Shown here one piece after another: positions 44,006 to 58,865 of a stretch of 64,000 nt of DNA. The notes beneath the pieces were generated by a model. That model did not search any database. It saw only the letters and a list, made by a program, of their open reading frames with translations, and was not told the origin of the DNA. Position numbers and translations under genes: made by a program. The stretch is from Lucifuga dentata (taxonomy: Eukaryota > Chordata > Actinopteri > Ophidiiformes > Bythitidae): NCBI GenBank assembly GCA_014773175.1, contig VXCM01000441.1:62001-126000 (forward strand). Direction: 5' to 3'. Position 1 is the first letter of the stretch. Each line of letters starts with the position of its first letter.

Positions 44006-46380
44006 CATCTATTCATCCTATGAGCTGACTGAACTGATCAGAACTTGGCCCGAGCAGAACTAAAGTATCCTCTCCTCTGATATTTCTACACTTTATAAGT
44101 GTCTTAGTCTGTTGAGATACTTCAATAAACAAAACCACTATTTTCTAAGTCTTAATGAAAAATCACCTCTGTGTGTTACAGCTGATTGGGGCCTGTGTTT
44201 ATAAAGCCTCTTTACAATTAGAGTACTAACCCAGGATCAGGAATGGCATCATCAGCAGATAAAATAAGTCAGATTAAGTGGAAGTGAGTAGGAAACCTGG
44301 ATCAGGGATGAAGTCATACACGCATAATGAACTCACTCAAAGAGCCTCCTCCAGCGATCTCATCAGTCCATTTAAAGTGTTCACGCTTCCTTCAAAACAC
44401 TTATGATTACATGCAACAGTCATACCGTGGTGTCAGAAATCCTCAATTACTCCAACTTTATCTCCTTAACCAATTTTGTGCAAGATGTCTGTGAGATCTC
44501 TGGAGGGCGAGGCCATGACAGAGCCATCCCGGTCCTGGATCAGCACTCCTGGGGGAATCTTTTATGAAAACAGGATCAAGAGTGGATATAAGTATTTTTT
44601 TTCTAGTTCGTGGTACGTTGCTTATATTAATAAATAATGTTTTGGTCAAGTGCTACTCTGAAGTGTTTTTGTGCAAGATGACCACATGAAGAACAGCATT
44701 ATTCCTGATGTTTACCACTAAAACATCAACAGGCAAATACTGTGCTTTGTTATGGTACAATGAGCCTCAAATGGTAAGTCTTTAGGGTTTTCTGCTTCCG
44801 TCCCATTTGTTTTTTCTTTAGACTTTAATGTCAGCAGCTTCTTAGCCACTGACCCATATGAAACACGAGGTCAAATGTAACCAAACAATTGTAGCTGCAA
44901 GCAGCAATGCAGCAATCTAACACAAGGGGAAAAGAGGAGATCTAATCATTTTAATCTGATCATTTACACAAATCTGTGTTTTGATATCTATAGTACAAGT
45001 CCAAATTAATATAAATTCATTACATCTAAGACAGGTATCACTTTCCACAAGCATATAAATGGATTAATTGTAAGGTGCTGGCTACAAGGAAAAAAACAAC
45101 AACAACAGAAAAAAAAAAAGAGTAGCAAAAATTAGTCTAGAGGGGAAAATAAAATTAAACAAAATCTTTTTCGGGGTATCGTGAAACACAACAGCATCAG
45201 GAGTATCTGTAGGTGATGAGCAGGTGTTCACAGTGATGAAGGGAACTTTCATTAAACCAATCAGCAGACTGCAAATGGCAGATTGAGAAAGTCTGATTAA
45301 CAGAAACCTATAACCACATACATTCCACTACCTGTGGACGGACAACTTCCCTTTGGATTCTAAATATCACAGATAAGAAAATGTTGACAATGAGAATTAG
45401 GTTCTATGAAATCCAAAACTACAACCCGAAACAAAAACTACATGTTTACAGACTACCTGACAAAACAGAATCATTTATATATACAGTAGATGCAGCATCA
45501 GGCATGCCATGCAGGCCACTTAAAAGATATCCAGAAAACCTCCCTTTGCATAAAATTTAGTCGAAATCCCACCCACATCTAGGATAAGGGACTTCTTTAT
45601 TTCAATACTGTATACCTGAGGAAAGCTGCAGAGTGGCTATACAGTGTGTAACTATGTATTTATCCTTAATATTATTGCCTTAATCAAAATCCTGCAACTA
45701 CTGCTTGATTGTTTGCATGTACAGTCCTGTATTTCTGCATACGACACTAAGCACGATGCTGAATTATCTGAAACATATCTGCTTCATGTTCAAGTCTCGC
45801 GGTTGATTGTTTCAATACTAATCTGGGATTAGCATTTGATGCAACAAGGCAGTTATAATTAGGAGCTATAACTATTACGACCCTTAATGGAAATTTTCTG
45901 AGCAGATCTGATATGCAAATCAGCTGTGTGCAGTGTTTAAAAAAAAAAAAAAAAAAAAACCTCACCGGAAAACAACTTTGTGCTCATTATGGAAGTGTTA
46001 ATTGAAATGGCATCTCAGGGCATCTGTTGCAAAATGAAGCATTTAATTAAGCTTAGTTAATTTCACACAATGAAAAGGTGGTTTATGTAGCTGTAGCATT
46101 TTGACGTGAGCTTATTTACTGATTTGGCTAGTCCAAAAGTTTAAATTATTCAACCAAAATGAAACAGAATCTGATGGACAGGTTGACATTTCAATTTGCT
46201 TGATACAATATAATGAGTTAAAAGTGTCCTCATGCTAATAATAACGATGCAGCTAATATTCAGAAACAGAGCACGTTGCTACTTTGATGCCAGTTTGTTG
46301 ACTGAGGCAAAGGCAGGATGGCATGCGAAACTCAGAGGATATGGAGAGGAAAATCCCATATGTAGTAAAAAATTGAGATG

Positions 46381-46680
46381 TGTGTGAGTGAGTGTATGTG
46401 TGTGTGTATTTTACTCATGAATTCACTCATCCCTGTAAAGTGACAGCTTTGCAAGAAGAATGGACATGCCTTACGAGAAAACCTGCAGAGAATCAATGTG
46501 TCTTCTCTGTGTGTGTGTGTGTACGTGACTGCTTGCATGCCTCAATAGAGCATGCTTTCTGTATTTGTCAGTGTGTATGTATGCATGTATACACTATACA
46601 CTGTATGGATAGAATGAGGGTATGTGCACAGGTGTGTGTGGCATGTGTGTGTGTGTGTGTTCAAGTGTGTGAACTTGAGT
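46381..46680. repeat. GT-rich microsatellite cluster
   Basis: Three separate GT runs (about 46381-46410, 46505-46525, 46630-46675) with ATGT/GCAT interruptions. Confidence 0.75.
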
Positions 46681-46946
46681 TCATGTAGAGGTTGAAAGAA
46701 AGAAAGGAGGATTTCTGGGAATTCCCGTTTCCCACAGAGGGACAATATTCAGCTGAAATATCAGGAGCACCCACCCATACACACACGAATACATCTGCGC
46801 ACACACTCCCTTGCCCTACTTTCCCTAACTTCTGCTACAGCTGAAAACACAAAACGTTCGTGTTTTTGTCCTCTTGTGATCTAGTTGATTCATGTTGACC
46901 AGCTCTGACAGGTATATACAGATCATGATTAATACTGCAGGTGTAT

Positions 46947-46977
46947 ATGTGTGTGTGTGTGTGTGTGTGGGTGGGTG
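46947..46977. repeat. GT microsatellite
   Basis: tatatgtgtgtgtgtgtgtg then tgtgggtgggtgg. Confidence 0.8.
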
Positions 46978-49373
46978 GCTGTCCTTCATGCATGTTGATC
47001 ACGCCGTCCATGTCAAGGCACAGACTGTAATTGACTTTTACCTGCATGACTTCTCAGCCTAGACGTGAATTTCCTGACGATACATTAATTTCAATCAATA
47101 TTTAACAGGTTCATACTCAGGTAAATTTCCACAAATTATAAATTTGTAGTTTTGTGATGTATCAGTTTATGGCATTAATAATGGGTAGATAATAGGTTTT
47201 CAGATCATCAAATCAACACGGGGAAGTTTGCTGCTATTTTTAAAAACACGAATCTATTACTTTCTTATGTTTGATGTGTTTCAGTTTGCGGTCAGAGCCA
47301 AAAAGTGGCTGTTTGTGCAGGTAAACTGGGTTTGGGGGTTTTAAGAGAGGCTGTATAGGAGTGTACAACTACAAGGGTGGATTATAAGAACTCATATACA
47401 GCATAATGTGTTATAAGCCTGATCTTTAAACCTTCAGCACCTTTCAGACATGCAAATTAACACTCCAGCCTCACGTTTGAAAAGAACATGGAGTCACTTT
47501 TCCATAAAAGTAGCAACGGTAAGTTTGTTGCTATTAACATTTCCTCCACGGCACAAGTGTGAATAAGTGCAGTCACACTACAGGCGCACGATTGCTGCTG
47601 TTACATGTGGCAGGCAGATTTTCATTGAACACATATTTCTCGAATGATAAATCGGCTGGAAATTGGTCTGAGGCAGCAATTTAGAGAGCTCCTCTCCATC
47701 CATGCTGAAGACATCTCACTCAATAGGAGAAAAAAAAAAAAAAAAAAAAAAGGAGAAACTGACTCACTTGATGTTGCTGTTGTGTATTATACGTAACTTC
47801 CTGCACCTGTCAGGTGCCAAATCTCGCACGAAAATTGCACCTCTATGCATAAAGGTCCTGTTTGACTTTAAAGGACACTTGAATGGCCAAAAGCGCCACT
47901 TTAACAGATCAGCGATGCCAGCAATTTAACTGATTCCATGTCTGAAAGGGGCTTTGAAAAGAACATTAGAGCAACTTGGAGACTTCCATTACCCATGTCT
48001 GAGTTAGCTACTAAACCTTCATTTGAGATTTGTTAAAAATGTGCCATAAAATCTTCATTTAGACGGCGGCATCAGTCTTCATTTGGGACATGTGTCAGAA
48101 TGTATCTGCTATCTGAGACAATCGTTTATCATCTGAGTCGACTGGCGCATGTCTCCTTTCATTCTCCTCCTCTTTATCTGCACAGATAGAGTCCTGAGAG
48201 CCATCAGATAAGTCATAACAGTTCATCATTATATAAACTCTGTTTGCATTTGATAGATGGCTGAAAGTCCTCCAGATGTACTCGTTTTCTCTTGTGCTGA
48301 GAGATACAAATGATAGAAAAATGTAAACTAAATGCGCGTCATTTAAATCCCTAAATATATTCCATGATTTTGCTTTTATTGTTGATTACTAGTACATGCA
48401 TTTGTTTATGTTTTGTCACGTGGTTGCTTAGTGACGGTGATGACCAAAAATAGACAGTGGATGAAGAGTGAGAACAGGGTGAGAATTGGATCGTTTAGAT
48501 AAGATGCTGTCACTAAAAAAAAAACAAACAAACATCATAATAATAAAAAAAAAGATTGCCAGCTGGTAAAATCCATAATGGGATGGTATGATCCTGATAA
48601 CGGGAAAAAGTGTGTGTTTGTGTGTTAATTCTGTTTTAAAGTTGTTGCCATCCAATTTCACTAATCCTGTTTGTGGCTAAAAACAGATACAAAAGGAGAG
48701 AGCAGGATGGCAACGATTTAAAAATAATAATAATGGATGTCAGATAATAATAATTCAATGGAAACCTGCATTTTTGGATGTAGATAAAAATAAGCAGTCA
48801 TTCGCTAAGCTGTAGTCTGAAATTCAAATACAGCACTAAGTAACAGGCTGCACTTTGTGGTGGGCAATAAAGTCTTTCCTGAGAAAAATAATCATTTTTC
48901 TCTCTGCGAGCTTCTGACATGATGAATCATCTGATTTCCGATCAAAGGCGAGTGAATAACAAATCTGTGTTCGCCACGTCGTTTTTCATTATCTGAAAGG
49001 ATTAAGTGATTATACTCACGCATGAGGAGTGATTGAGTTTTGATCTGCAACGAGGCATTTATTCAGCAGCTCAACAGGAAAGGTGGCTCCATATTAAAGC
49101 TCAGCGCAACCCAAAGAAGGCTGACTGAAGACAAAGAGCAAGAATAAGACAAGATCAAGCTCTACTCTTTCTTTGCAGTTTGGCATCACTTTTAGCTTCT
49201 GGGGAGCAACATGAACATTTTCACATTGCAATGCACAATATAATCCCTAGAAAATGGAATTAATAAATAGTATATCCAATAAAATCCCTGAACAGATCTT
49301 AAAATTTTAGAGGGAATAATGCTGAGTTTTAAAATTTGATAAGAGGGTTTCTGGAAAAATGATTGGGAGCTTA

Positions 49374-49954
49374 AAGGACCATACCATCCACTTTGCATGT
49401 TTGAGCCTTATATATTCAATGTTCATACATGTTACATTACTGACAATCATTTCCCAAAGGATAAAATCGTATTTCAGCTTTCCTGATATTTTGCAAAATC
49501 TCTTAATCTTTCAAAATCAAATATTCAAGTGATACACCCACCTTAAAAATCCATGTTTCTCCTGCTAATACTTACGCAAAATTATGAAGTCATAGTCATT
49601 AAAATTTTTCCATAAACGCAGGTCTTCTTTTGGGACTATATTCCCCAGTGGAGACATACATTCACTCCACGTTTTTTAATGCACTTAAATGTTAAAATTA
49701 CGTAACTTAAAAAAACACCTGAATACACGTCTTGTTCATGATGATGGATTACCTATCTCAAGAACGTTTCAAGTATCAACAAGTTGATTTTAATAGCAGA
49801 ATGAACCTAAATCAATGGAGGTCTGGAAGGTAGGAAAAACATTTTAATTCACCGTTCCAGTAGTATGCTTTGGGAAATGATTGTCAGTAACGTTACGTGT
49901 ATGAAAACTGAATATATTAGGCTCAAACATGAACGATTGCAAGGTATGGTCCTT
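49374..49954. mobile_element. MITE copy, full length (581 bp)
   Basis: Same family as 7952-8520 and in the same orientation, with arms AAGGACCATACCATCCACTT and, on the right, ...AAGGTATGGTCCTT, and TA (also TTAA) on both sides. The arms pair over about 85 bp with a few mismatches. Interior landmarks shared with the other copy are gggactatattc, cagtggagacatacattcac, and tgaatacacgtcttgtt. Confidence 0.88.
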
Positions 49955-51925
49955 TAATGTGGAAAGATACAATCCACCATTCTTTATTCTCATATCACAA
50001 TGTCTATAACACAATGTCAATCAATAATCAAAAATTGCTCAGACCTAATAAATTCTTTGGCGAGATTACACATTTTTGAAATAAACAATGCTTTAAAATA
50101 TCTATAACTAAAGTTTAAATACACTATATCAAGTATACTTCAATATTGTACATCCACCTTCAACTTTAAATATCCATTAGTAATAACGTGAATGCTCAGT
50201 TAATAAAATCTGCTGCTTCAGACCATTATTTCTGAGGTCGCAGTACGCACTCAGTCACTTCCTTCAGTAATGCCATAGTGCTGCAAACAGCAATCTAATC
50301 CATGTTGTCAGAAGATAAGTATGTGCTTCAGCCCACAAAGCCAACAACAGAGAAAAATAAAAGCATTTTCAGTCGCACATAATGAAACAACCACTCTTCC
50401 TGAAAAACATCTGCCTTCCCATCTACTCATCCATTTCCATAATTGATGGTGTAAATTGCTCCGTGCCTCTGCACTTTGCTCTATGAATGGTTGCTGTTGT
50501 GCTTTTTTTTTTATATGCCTGCCAGCATTAATGGACACTTCACAGTAGTTTCCTATCAATGTGCAGTCAGACGTTTGACAAGTAGCTTTTCAAAAGGAAT
50601 CTCAGTGTTTTTTTTAAACTGCTGGGAGAGCAAGATGGTAAGGGAAGGTTAACCGCATCAAAACTGTTGTTTTAAAGAGCGAGTGAATGTGAAAGTCAAA
50701 GTGGATGGAACCTTACTTACATGCATTTGATCAAGATGCCTAACGTGATATAGCACCTGTATGATCAACAAATTGTGCCACAATAAATAAGGCAATCTGA
50801 AATCCCGAGGAGTTTCAAAATGAATGCTAAATATGTCATTTTCATTGCAGCTGCAAATTGGACGGTGGAAAGAAAGAAAGCAAGCTGTATATCTGCAAAA
50901 GTCGCATTTGGGCTTCATTTGAGGCTTTTTATTAATCAGAACTCGAGGGAAATCTGTTTGTTGGCGCGGTTTCGTCTGACTTTCAGCCACACGCAGACAT
51001 GTTTACAAGTCAACAACGGAGAGAGAGAAAAAACAGGGTTCCATCTCACAATGCCTGCTGCTGACGAGTTCATTAAAGATGCATCCCGCTTCTGTCTGGG
51101 TGCCTCAAGTAACAAATCGGAGCTCTGGGGAAATCTGACCAAAATAACGTATTTGTCAATTTCTTAGAGAAATATCCTCGTCTTTCCAGGGGGAAATCTT
51201 TCAATCAAAACTGCCTGGGTTTCATCTGCTAACACACCGATGCTGCTGTTACTCACATTAAAAATATGAGTTATGACATATATATTTAGGCATACAAACT
51301 GTAGCTTTACTGAAATGCAGCTAAAAAGCCAACGCTAACGCAGGGCTGCTCTCACATCACATCTACTTCACATCACTTTGGCAGTCCACAAATTTGATAT
51401 TCTGTCTCATTCCAAGCACAAAACAGCGGCTCATGGGAAATCCTGCGACCATCATTACCGCAGAGTGATTAAGAGGAATGAGCAGCCGTCATCCAAACAT
51501 CTGTGACGACTCTGGTTTTTTTGGGATCCTGTGGGGGGAACTTGATTCAAAGTCATCACACCCACCAGCTGTCACCACACAACACACACGTTCCTCACAC
51601 AGGTTGGCTATTGTTGTGAGTGTTTTTTTTTTTTTTAATACTCTGGAGTCTATAGCTCAGGTTCAGACACTGTTTACGATTAGCTGCGGGGTTTATTTTA
51701 TTTTAATTGTCTAACATTGAGAGTAATAAAAAGATATTTCTATTGGCATTTTGAAAACAACAACAGACTGAAACAAGCTGTTTTACTTCTGCCTCCTGTA
51801 TATAAAGCTATTTTTTTAACTACTTTTGCAATAAAACATGTTCAGGAAATCCTGTAAAAGCTACGAGCGCCAACAGAGTCATCAACATGATTCTGAAACG
51901 ACTGTAAATTTCTAAGGCTTGTTTT

Positions 51926-51990
51926 AAAGGACCATACCGGCCATTTTGCATGTCTGAGCCTACCATATTCAATTTTCATACATGTAACAA
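51926..51990. mobile_element. Solo MITE end
   Basis: TAAAGGACCATACCGGCCAT then tttgcatgtctgagcc and caattttcatacatgtaac match the left arm of the full copies over about 60 bp, after which the sequence is unrelated. It is probably a truncated copy. Confidence 0.7.
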
Positions 51991-52489
51991 CGTGGACATT
52001 TCAAAAATGGAGTACCTGCAGGTAGACGTTTGTAAATTCAGGCTCAATGAGAGATCCAGTCAGCCAGATGACAAACTATTCCTGGCGTGAAAATGTCACA
52101 AACCCGTGGAAAAACAGAGACATTGGCATGGAGGGCATGGAAAAAATGGATTGCCACGAGGAGAGAACCATACAGAACCATATCAATGCTCCACACATCA
52201 GTGCATGTCTGTGAACATTCGCGCAGAAACTAATTCGGGCTTAAAACTTTTACTTATCAGCTAAATTTAGCCCAGACTGAAATTTGGTTTGTTATGGCTA
52301 AGATACACCTCAGCGTTCATCCATCATGTGGAGCTCAGACAACTTCTTTTCTCCCAAAGCTGGTATCATGACCAATTTTGTGTATTATTTAAACGTCCTG
52401 CATTCAGATCTGGATTTAAACAGTCTAACCAGGGTCCTCAACTTAACTGTATTTTGTCTACTTCATTCTTTCTTATCACGCAGGGTCGG

Positions 52490-52740
52490 ACTGGCCATTG
52501 GGAGAGGCGCAACTTTTCCCGGTGGCCTTTAGTGGGCCGGCTGGTGGCCTTTGCACTGCACAATATAATATTAATTAACATTAACAAACTAAGAAAACAT
52601 CATTTTTTTCTTTCATAATTTTCTTGGCACAGAGGAAGAGCGGACAATTACGGACTTACATGCCCCATTTCCGGCATCACTGACATTTTCGCCTGACCAT
52701 CCTACCCTCCCGCCCCAGTAGACACCTTAAAGTCACGGTA
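52490..52740. repeat. GGTCGGACTGG interspersed repeat
   Basis: gggtcggactggccattggg and cccggtggcctttagtgggc match the start of an interspersed repeat that I recall from fish genomes. It is more GC-rich than its surroundings. Only the first 70 bp or so are clearly recognisable; the end at 52740 is approximate. Confidence 0.4.
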
Positions 52741-55700
52741 AAAATTAGAATCCTAATCCAACCCTGTTGTCATGCACGTCCGTTCGAAGCCTGGCCCTTC
52801 CTCTGAGCATTGCTTTATCTGATCAGAATCAATTTCAATTTACAGGCAGTAACAGAAGAGCAGAAAGCAACTTCTGCCTCGTTTCTGCATAATCCTCAAA
52901 GAAAGACCACAGCGGTAATTCCACTGGGTGCCTTTACCAGATAAACAATGCGAGGCGAACAACACAAGTTTTCAGTCTTTACACACAGCCTTTGCTACAT
53001 GTCATCTCCTCTCCTTTACCTTCACACAAAGCCGGAATGCCTCCAGGAATTTTTGTGTAGCGAGTCAGGTTGAATGCCAGTCTGCGCTGTAATGTTCCCT
53101 ACCGCAGCAAGGTTTTTATTTGCATTTGGAACAGCAAATTGGAGATACCTGAGGCAGAGTCAACACCAATCTTCTGGCAGCTGCTGCCTTCCTCTCTGTG
53201 GGTTCAGGGGAGGACGACGAAGATGCCAGAGGAGAAGGCAGAGACAAAAACATCGCGGCAGGCACAGAAATACCGTGTTGACAGTAGCAGCAACTGGCTG
53301 ATGTTTTGTGAAATATTCCCACTTTGGCTTTCTATTATGATGCTACTTTTTTAAAAAATTCTAAGCACACTGAAGCGTCGTCCTGTGAGATTTAAGGATT
53401 TTAGCTAAGATTTTCAGGCTTTCATTTCCCAAAGTCCAATTTTGGAATGTGATCGCAGGATTTGATTCGGTTTAAAGGGGCTTAAGATTGTGGAAATTAA
53501 AATACCTGCAGAGGAAAAAGGAAACTTTGGAGACCTTATATCTCACTGCCGGTGGAACACTCTGCTCAGAAGGTTGGAACGTGGCAGAGAACAGTGACAA
53601 AACAGATTAAGCAAGAAAATGAACTAATTAAAGAGCTGTTAGCAAGCTCGTTACATGAGCTACAAACTCCAGTGGGCTCATTTTATACCTTCACACACTA
53701 GTTTCACATTTCTACTGTCATGTAAGATAATGTGTGCTGTGGGAATCCTGTCATTTAAAGAGCTAATGTAAGAAGACAGATACTCGTAATCCTACTTTCA
53801 AGCAATTAAAATCATACCGACATGCATGTCTACTGTGTGTGAGGAAAGTTATGCTGGCGCCGGGGAGCAGGATGAGGGAATCCATCCTGTTCATCCAGCT
53901 TCGCCCTCAAAGTTCTGCTTCCTAGAAAGTCCACGAGGCCTTTACTGTCAGCTGGTAATCCAAACCACTGCTCCACCACCACCAGCAGAAAATCCCTCAA
54001 ATTACCATTCAGATTTATGCACTACAACCTTTGCATTGTTGTGTGCAGGACCACTTTAGCAAATGATCTCCTGCATGGGGATTTAAGCTAACATGGCCAC
54101 CGTATTGATTGGAGTGCTTTTTTTTTTTTTTTTTAAAAAAACCTTCATTCGAGGCTCATGATTGCATAATTGGGCCGACGCCATATAAGATGTGCAAAGA
54201 GTGCAATCATGTGAAGTGGAGAGCAGCTCTCATTTTGAAGCTGGAGCTCCGAGTCAAATAAAATATTCAGGCTTCATCCCTGCGAGCTTAAGACACCCCG
54301 GATGGAATTTTTCTGAATGCATACTCCTTCTTCTGTCTCTCTCTCTCTCTCTCTATATCCATCATCCATATACACCCCTCCACCCCCACTCCTACCCACA
54401 CACACGAACATACACTGTTTGCCTCTGTGCGCTATAGATAATCTTTATAAAGCATAGACCCCCATTGAGAGTATTTATAACCCAATCAGACATGTATTCA
54501 GCCTTTTCTCCTCCTTTTCCCACTGTTTCTGCTCTTCCTTCTAAGCTGCTAAATCAACACATCCACATGCGACTGGCATTAGTCTAGCATGTGCACGCGG
54601 CAGCAGGTGGTAATCCTCAAAGCAAAATCAACACAAACTCAGACATTTCATTAATCTGCCAATCGCTTTGCCAAGTATAAATGCAAGTCTGTGCGTGTAA
54701 CGTGTGTGCGACTGCTGATGAAGCTGCACGTATGTGAGCATGCACCAGTGGGTGATTATTTCAGGCAACAACAACAGTCCTCAACTCCATATGTGTCGCT
54801 CCAGATGGCAGACTATGAAGTGTCACATCTCAGAACTGCACTGCCTTGTTGCTGTTTATTCGGTATCACACTTGTCAGTATCAGGTGACTGGAACAAGCA
54901 AAAGTATGTGTGTGTTCAGTATTGTTTGAGTCACACATTTAGTGAAACCTTGCCAGAAACGACAAGTGGCATCCCTGAGCTGCTGTGGATCTTAGAAGTG
55001 GAGGTAAATATAGAGTGAGTGTTCATCGAGTGTGTTTGTAGGTGGATGTATCCTAAGGATGTGTACATACAACACTGTATCAGTGTTTTCGTGTAAACTG
55101 ACAAAAACGAAACTCTCACTGACACTGTGAGGAGGGAAAGAAAATTGAGACCTAGCATGTTCACGTTTCCAGACAGATAGGTGGTTCATAATTAATACTT
55201 TCTATGCAATATGATGAAAAATAGGTGTATAACATAAGTACTTTCTAGCAAGCAGTTTGTTAAAGCCCAGCTCAAACTAGCGCTGCTAAACAAAGTGTGA
55301 TTTTAATAAAATAATGAGGCTTCTGCAGGGTTCCGCCTGGAGTCCTCCTAATGGGAGGACTGCTGCCTCTCACGCTGAGCCGAAACTGAAGCAGTTATGT
55401 TCTCAGGGTCTACTTTTCTCAAAATAAACCAAGTACAAAAAGCAAATTAGTACAGATGTAAAGTATATGAAACTTACTTTACATTTAGCTCAAATGCCCT
55501 GAACACTGCCCTGGCAACGTTTTGCTTGACTTGACTTACAAATACTGATTACACAGATGCTGACAGGGTAAAAATTAAAATATAGTTTTACACAAAAATG
55601 TGCACATTCTTTGCATGGAAAGAATTGTCATTTATTAATAATACTACTAATAGTACTTTTGACAATTTGAGCTAATAAAAAGGCAAAAGGCATGCAAATG

Positions 55701-56210
55701 TCTAATGTCTTATTATTTGACCTCCTTAATAAAAACCAAATAAGTACTTCAGTAAATACTCCACCCTCCCCTAGAAAGACAAGTAGATACAGAGAGTATT
55801 AAAAAACTGTCGCAGTAGTATTATGTACTCACAGCAAATACTAAAAATTGTAGATTTTTACAGAAAACATCTTTAATCATTAAAAAACTACATTTAAAAA
55901 CTATCTCAGTTTTTCATGGTTTGCAAATGTGTGTTTCTTATTGTGTTTCAACGGTAAAACTACACATATGTACTCCACATATCCTTCAGTGACATACTTT
56001 TTAAACAGGTACACGCATTAGTACCACTTGAGATTTAAATGTAGTCAATTCTGAGTGGAAAGAAGTGGTTCTACTGTATATTTTTGCCTACAGCCTGCTG
56101 CAGCACCCGCTTCCCCACAGCCAGACAATAATCCGAGGTTTCCAATGCTGGAGTCAGATTTCTTGAGTTTGATTGGTTAAAATTAGAAATTTAGTGTAAG
56201 GCACTAAGTA

Positions 56211-57140
56211 AAAGTTTATTTATATAGCACCTTTCTAGAACAGACATCACAAAGTGCTTTACAGCACAATTCAAAGACATTGAGACAATTAAAGGATGTT
56301 AAGATTCAACGACAGTGAGACAACATGTTAGACATGTCAGACTAAAAATAACTTAAAAACCCACCATACAAGGCGTAGATGTCGTATGCTTAGAATTAAA
56401 CAATCCAGGAGTGAGTACACAGTAATATTAGGCAAAAGCAAGCTTAAAAAGGTGAGTTTTTAGCTTCTTTTTAAAGATGTCCAGTGTCTACTGCACTTAA
56501 GTCCAAAGGCAGGGACTTCCACAGTTTAGGAGCCATCACTTCAAACTGTTTCAAACGTAGATTCTGTTTTTCTTCATCTTCCTAGCATTACACTTAAAGG
56601 TGTGTGCGCGTGTCTTGGAGTAAACCTTTAGATTCTGCACTTAAAGTTCACTCTTATCCACAACCAAACATGTTTTTGAAAGGCAGTGGTTGGTGCAGGT
56701 TGGGTCTTGAGTTTGGAATGAGGAACACTGATCAGAAGACCTGAGGGACTCGTGGTATAAGGCCGTAGAAGCTCGCTGATATGAGCAAGAGACTGACCGT
56801 GTAGAGCTCTATAAGTAAGAATCACAATCTTGAAATGAATTCTAGATTTTATGGAAAGCCAATGCAGAGAAATTAATTGAGGTGTTAGCATGAGACTTTT
56901 TTGATGATCTGGCCAGAAGCCTTGCAGAGGCATTCTAAACCACCTGCAGGCCTTCCAGGGATGAAGGTTTAGGCTGGTGAAGAGTGAATTACACTAATCC
57001 AGCCGAGAAGAAACAAATGCATGAATTATCATTTCATATCTCTGTATGAGGTACAATGTGCCTAAGTTTCGCAATTTTCCTTAGGTGGAAAAAACAAGAG
57101 CGAATTAAACATTTTACATGTTTATCTAATGTCAGTGGAG
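56211..57140 (-). mobile_element. L2-like LINE, 3' portion with 3' UTR, antisense
   Basis: Read on the minus strand, 56628-56933 contains LHWLSIKSRIHFKIVILTYR and ALHGQSLAHISELLRPYT, typical of the region after the reverse transcriptase domain of fish L2-like elements. The element ends on the minus strand with AAGGTGCTATATAAATAAAC, the usual L2 tail in teleosts. Other fragments of it, such as aatccagccgagaagaaaca with atgcatgaattatc, are widespread in fish genomes. Frameshifts show it is inactive. The left boundary is firm; the right one is approximate. Confidence 0.75.
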
Positions 57141-58865
57141 GAATATTTAGAAGGGAAAACAAGAACAAGTGCTCGAGAAACAGACTGAAATTCCTGAACT
57201 TCCTTTCATGTAGGTCGTATGGCTTGGCCATGTAAATGAGCGTTATGGTGGCGGCTTCGCGAGTCACGAGAGTGTGCCATCGCCCGAGTGTGCACTTGTG
57301 CCGTAAGACTCATCCCTCTCCGCTTTAGAGCTGCTCCGAACGGATCTGTGCTCATCCGTAAATTCCAAACCGCGGTGGAAGTGGTGGTTGGTAAAGTGGC
57401 TTCTTCTCAGATGTGACTGCAACCCTGATGCATTTTCGTCCAACAGTAGGAGGGATGACAGAGTGTGTGTGAGTGGGAAAAAGTGGATTTTGCATTAGGT
57501 GAGTGTTGCATCAAGGCTGTGCCGCTTTCATCAGGGATCTCTAATGCCCGTCTGCTCATCCTGGCCTCAAATATTATTATGTAAGTACACAAGTCAAAGC
57601 ACGAAAAAACTACAGGGACAAAAATCATGTCATGGTGATTTTTAAGACTTTTTTTGACCAGGAAACAAACCCAACAACAACAACCTAAAACTGCGTCCTA
57701 AGATCAACCCGAGACCTAACAAGCTAAGACCAGTAAAATACAAAGTCTAAAGATGACAAATTCAAGCTGAAAAAAAGACCGTGACTCAGATGCAAAACTG
57801 TAATTTCGGTTACTTAAACAACTACATTCGATGCTGTCGACACGCCTCATCAGCACGCTGCCGTTTCCTCTTTGGCAGCATCATCACTCAACCACTTTGG
57901 TTCCTGCTTGGCCGGAACACACATCAATCACACACTGATTTGCGATTTTCAGCTAATGCTCGTGTGGGGAATGTGCTGGAACGTTGGACAGAGAATTGGG
58001 CTTGTGTGTGCGTGTGTCCAATGACTGGGAGGTGTGTGTATTTCACAGGATTATCAATCTCTAACACACCTTGTTGAGAGAGAGACATGGATCTCATTTT
58101 CTGTCCTTTAATCATTTAAATTACAGGACAGAACATTGTTTATGGATTATAGATACAACATGGACAAATGTAAGTGCCGTCACAATGTGTGGCTACAGCT
58201 GACCTGACAATAAATCCTAGGAGCTGTAATTAAAGTGGAATGAGACAGGAATATTGGAGGAAAATAGAGCACAGGCTGAAAATGATTGTGGCACACAGCA
58301 ACGTACGAATATATAAATTATGAAAATGAAATGTTAATAACAACGAAGAGAAATTCCTTTCTGCCTACTTGATATTCCAAAGCAATTCAATGATTTCTAG
58401 CAGGAGATGTTGCTGGTTCACAAATTGAATGATGGTGAGTAGTAGTGCAAGATGAGGTGGCAGATTTAGCCGACGACATGCAACTACTTGCTGCAGTGCT
58501 GCTTTATTGTGACTCTAACTTTGTGATTTATTGTTTTAATTTGATTCTATAAATTCTTGAATGTTCTACTGGATTGAATAGATTCACATTTGAAATTGCA
58601 GCCTCAGGCACTGAACACTATTGCAATGAAATATAAATATATTATTGATACTCGTGGAACTGGGACTATTTTTTTAATTTATTTTTTTTTAGAAAGTCAT
58701 GCAATATAAGCATTAACGCTGCGTTTGCTGTACCTTGGAATTACGAGATAAGATCCACATACAATCAGATCAAAACAAAAAAAAACTAAGTCCAGCTTAG
58801 CGTCACCAAAATCTGCATTAACTGCCAAACCAACAGATGCAGGTGAAAACATAATCATGACGGCA

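Noticed and set aside
44875..44910. gtagctgcaagcagcaatgc as a known palindromic fish repeat
   Set aside because: The match is about 20 bp with no further similarity on either side.
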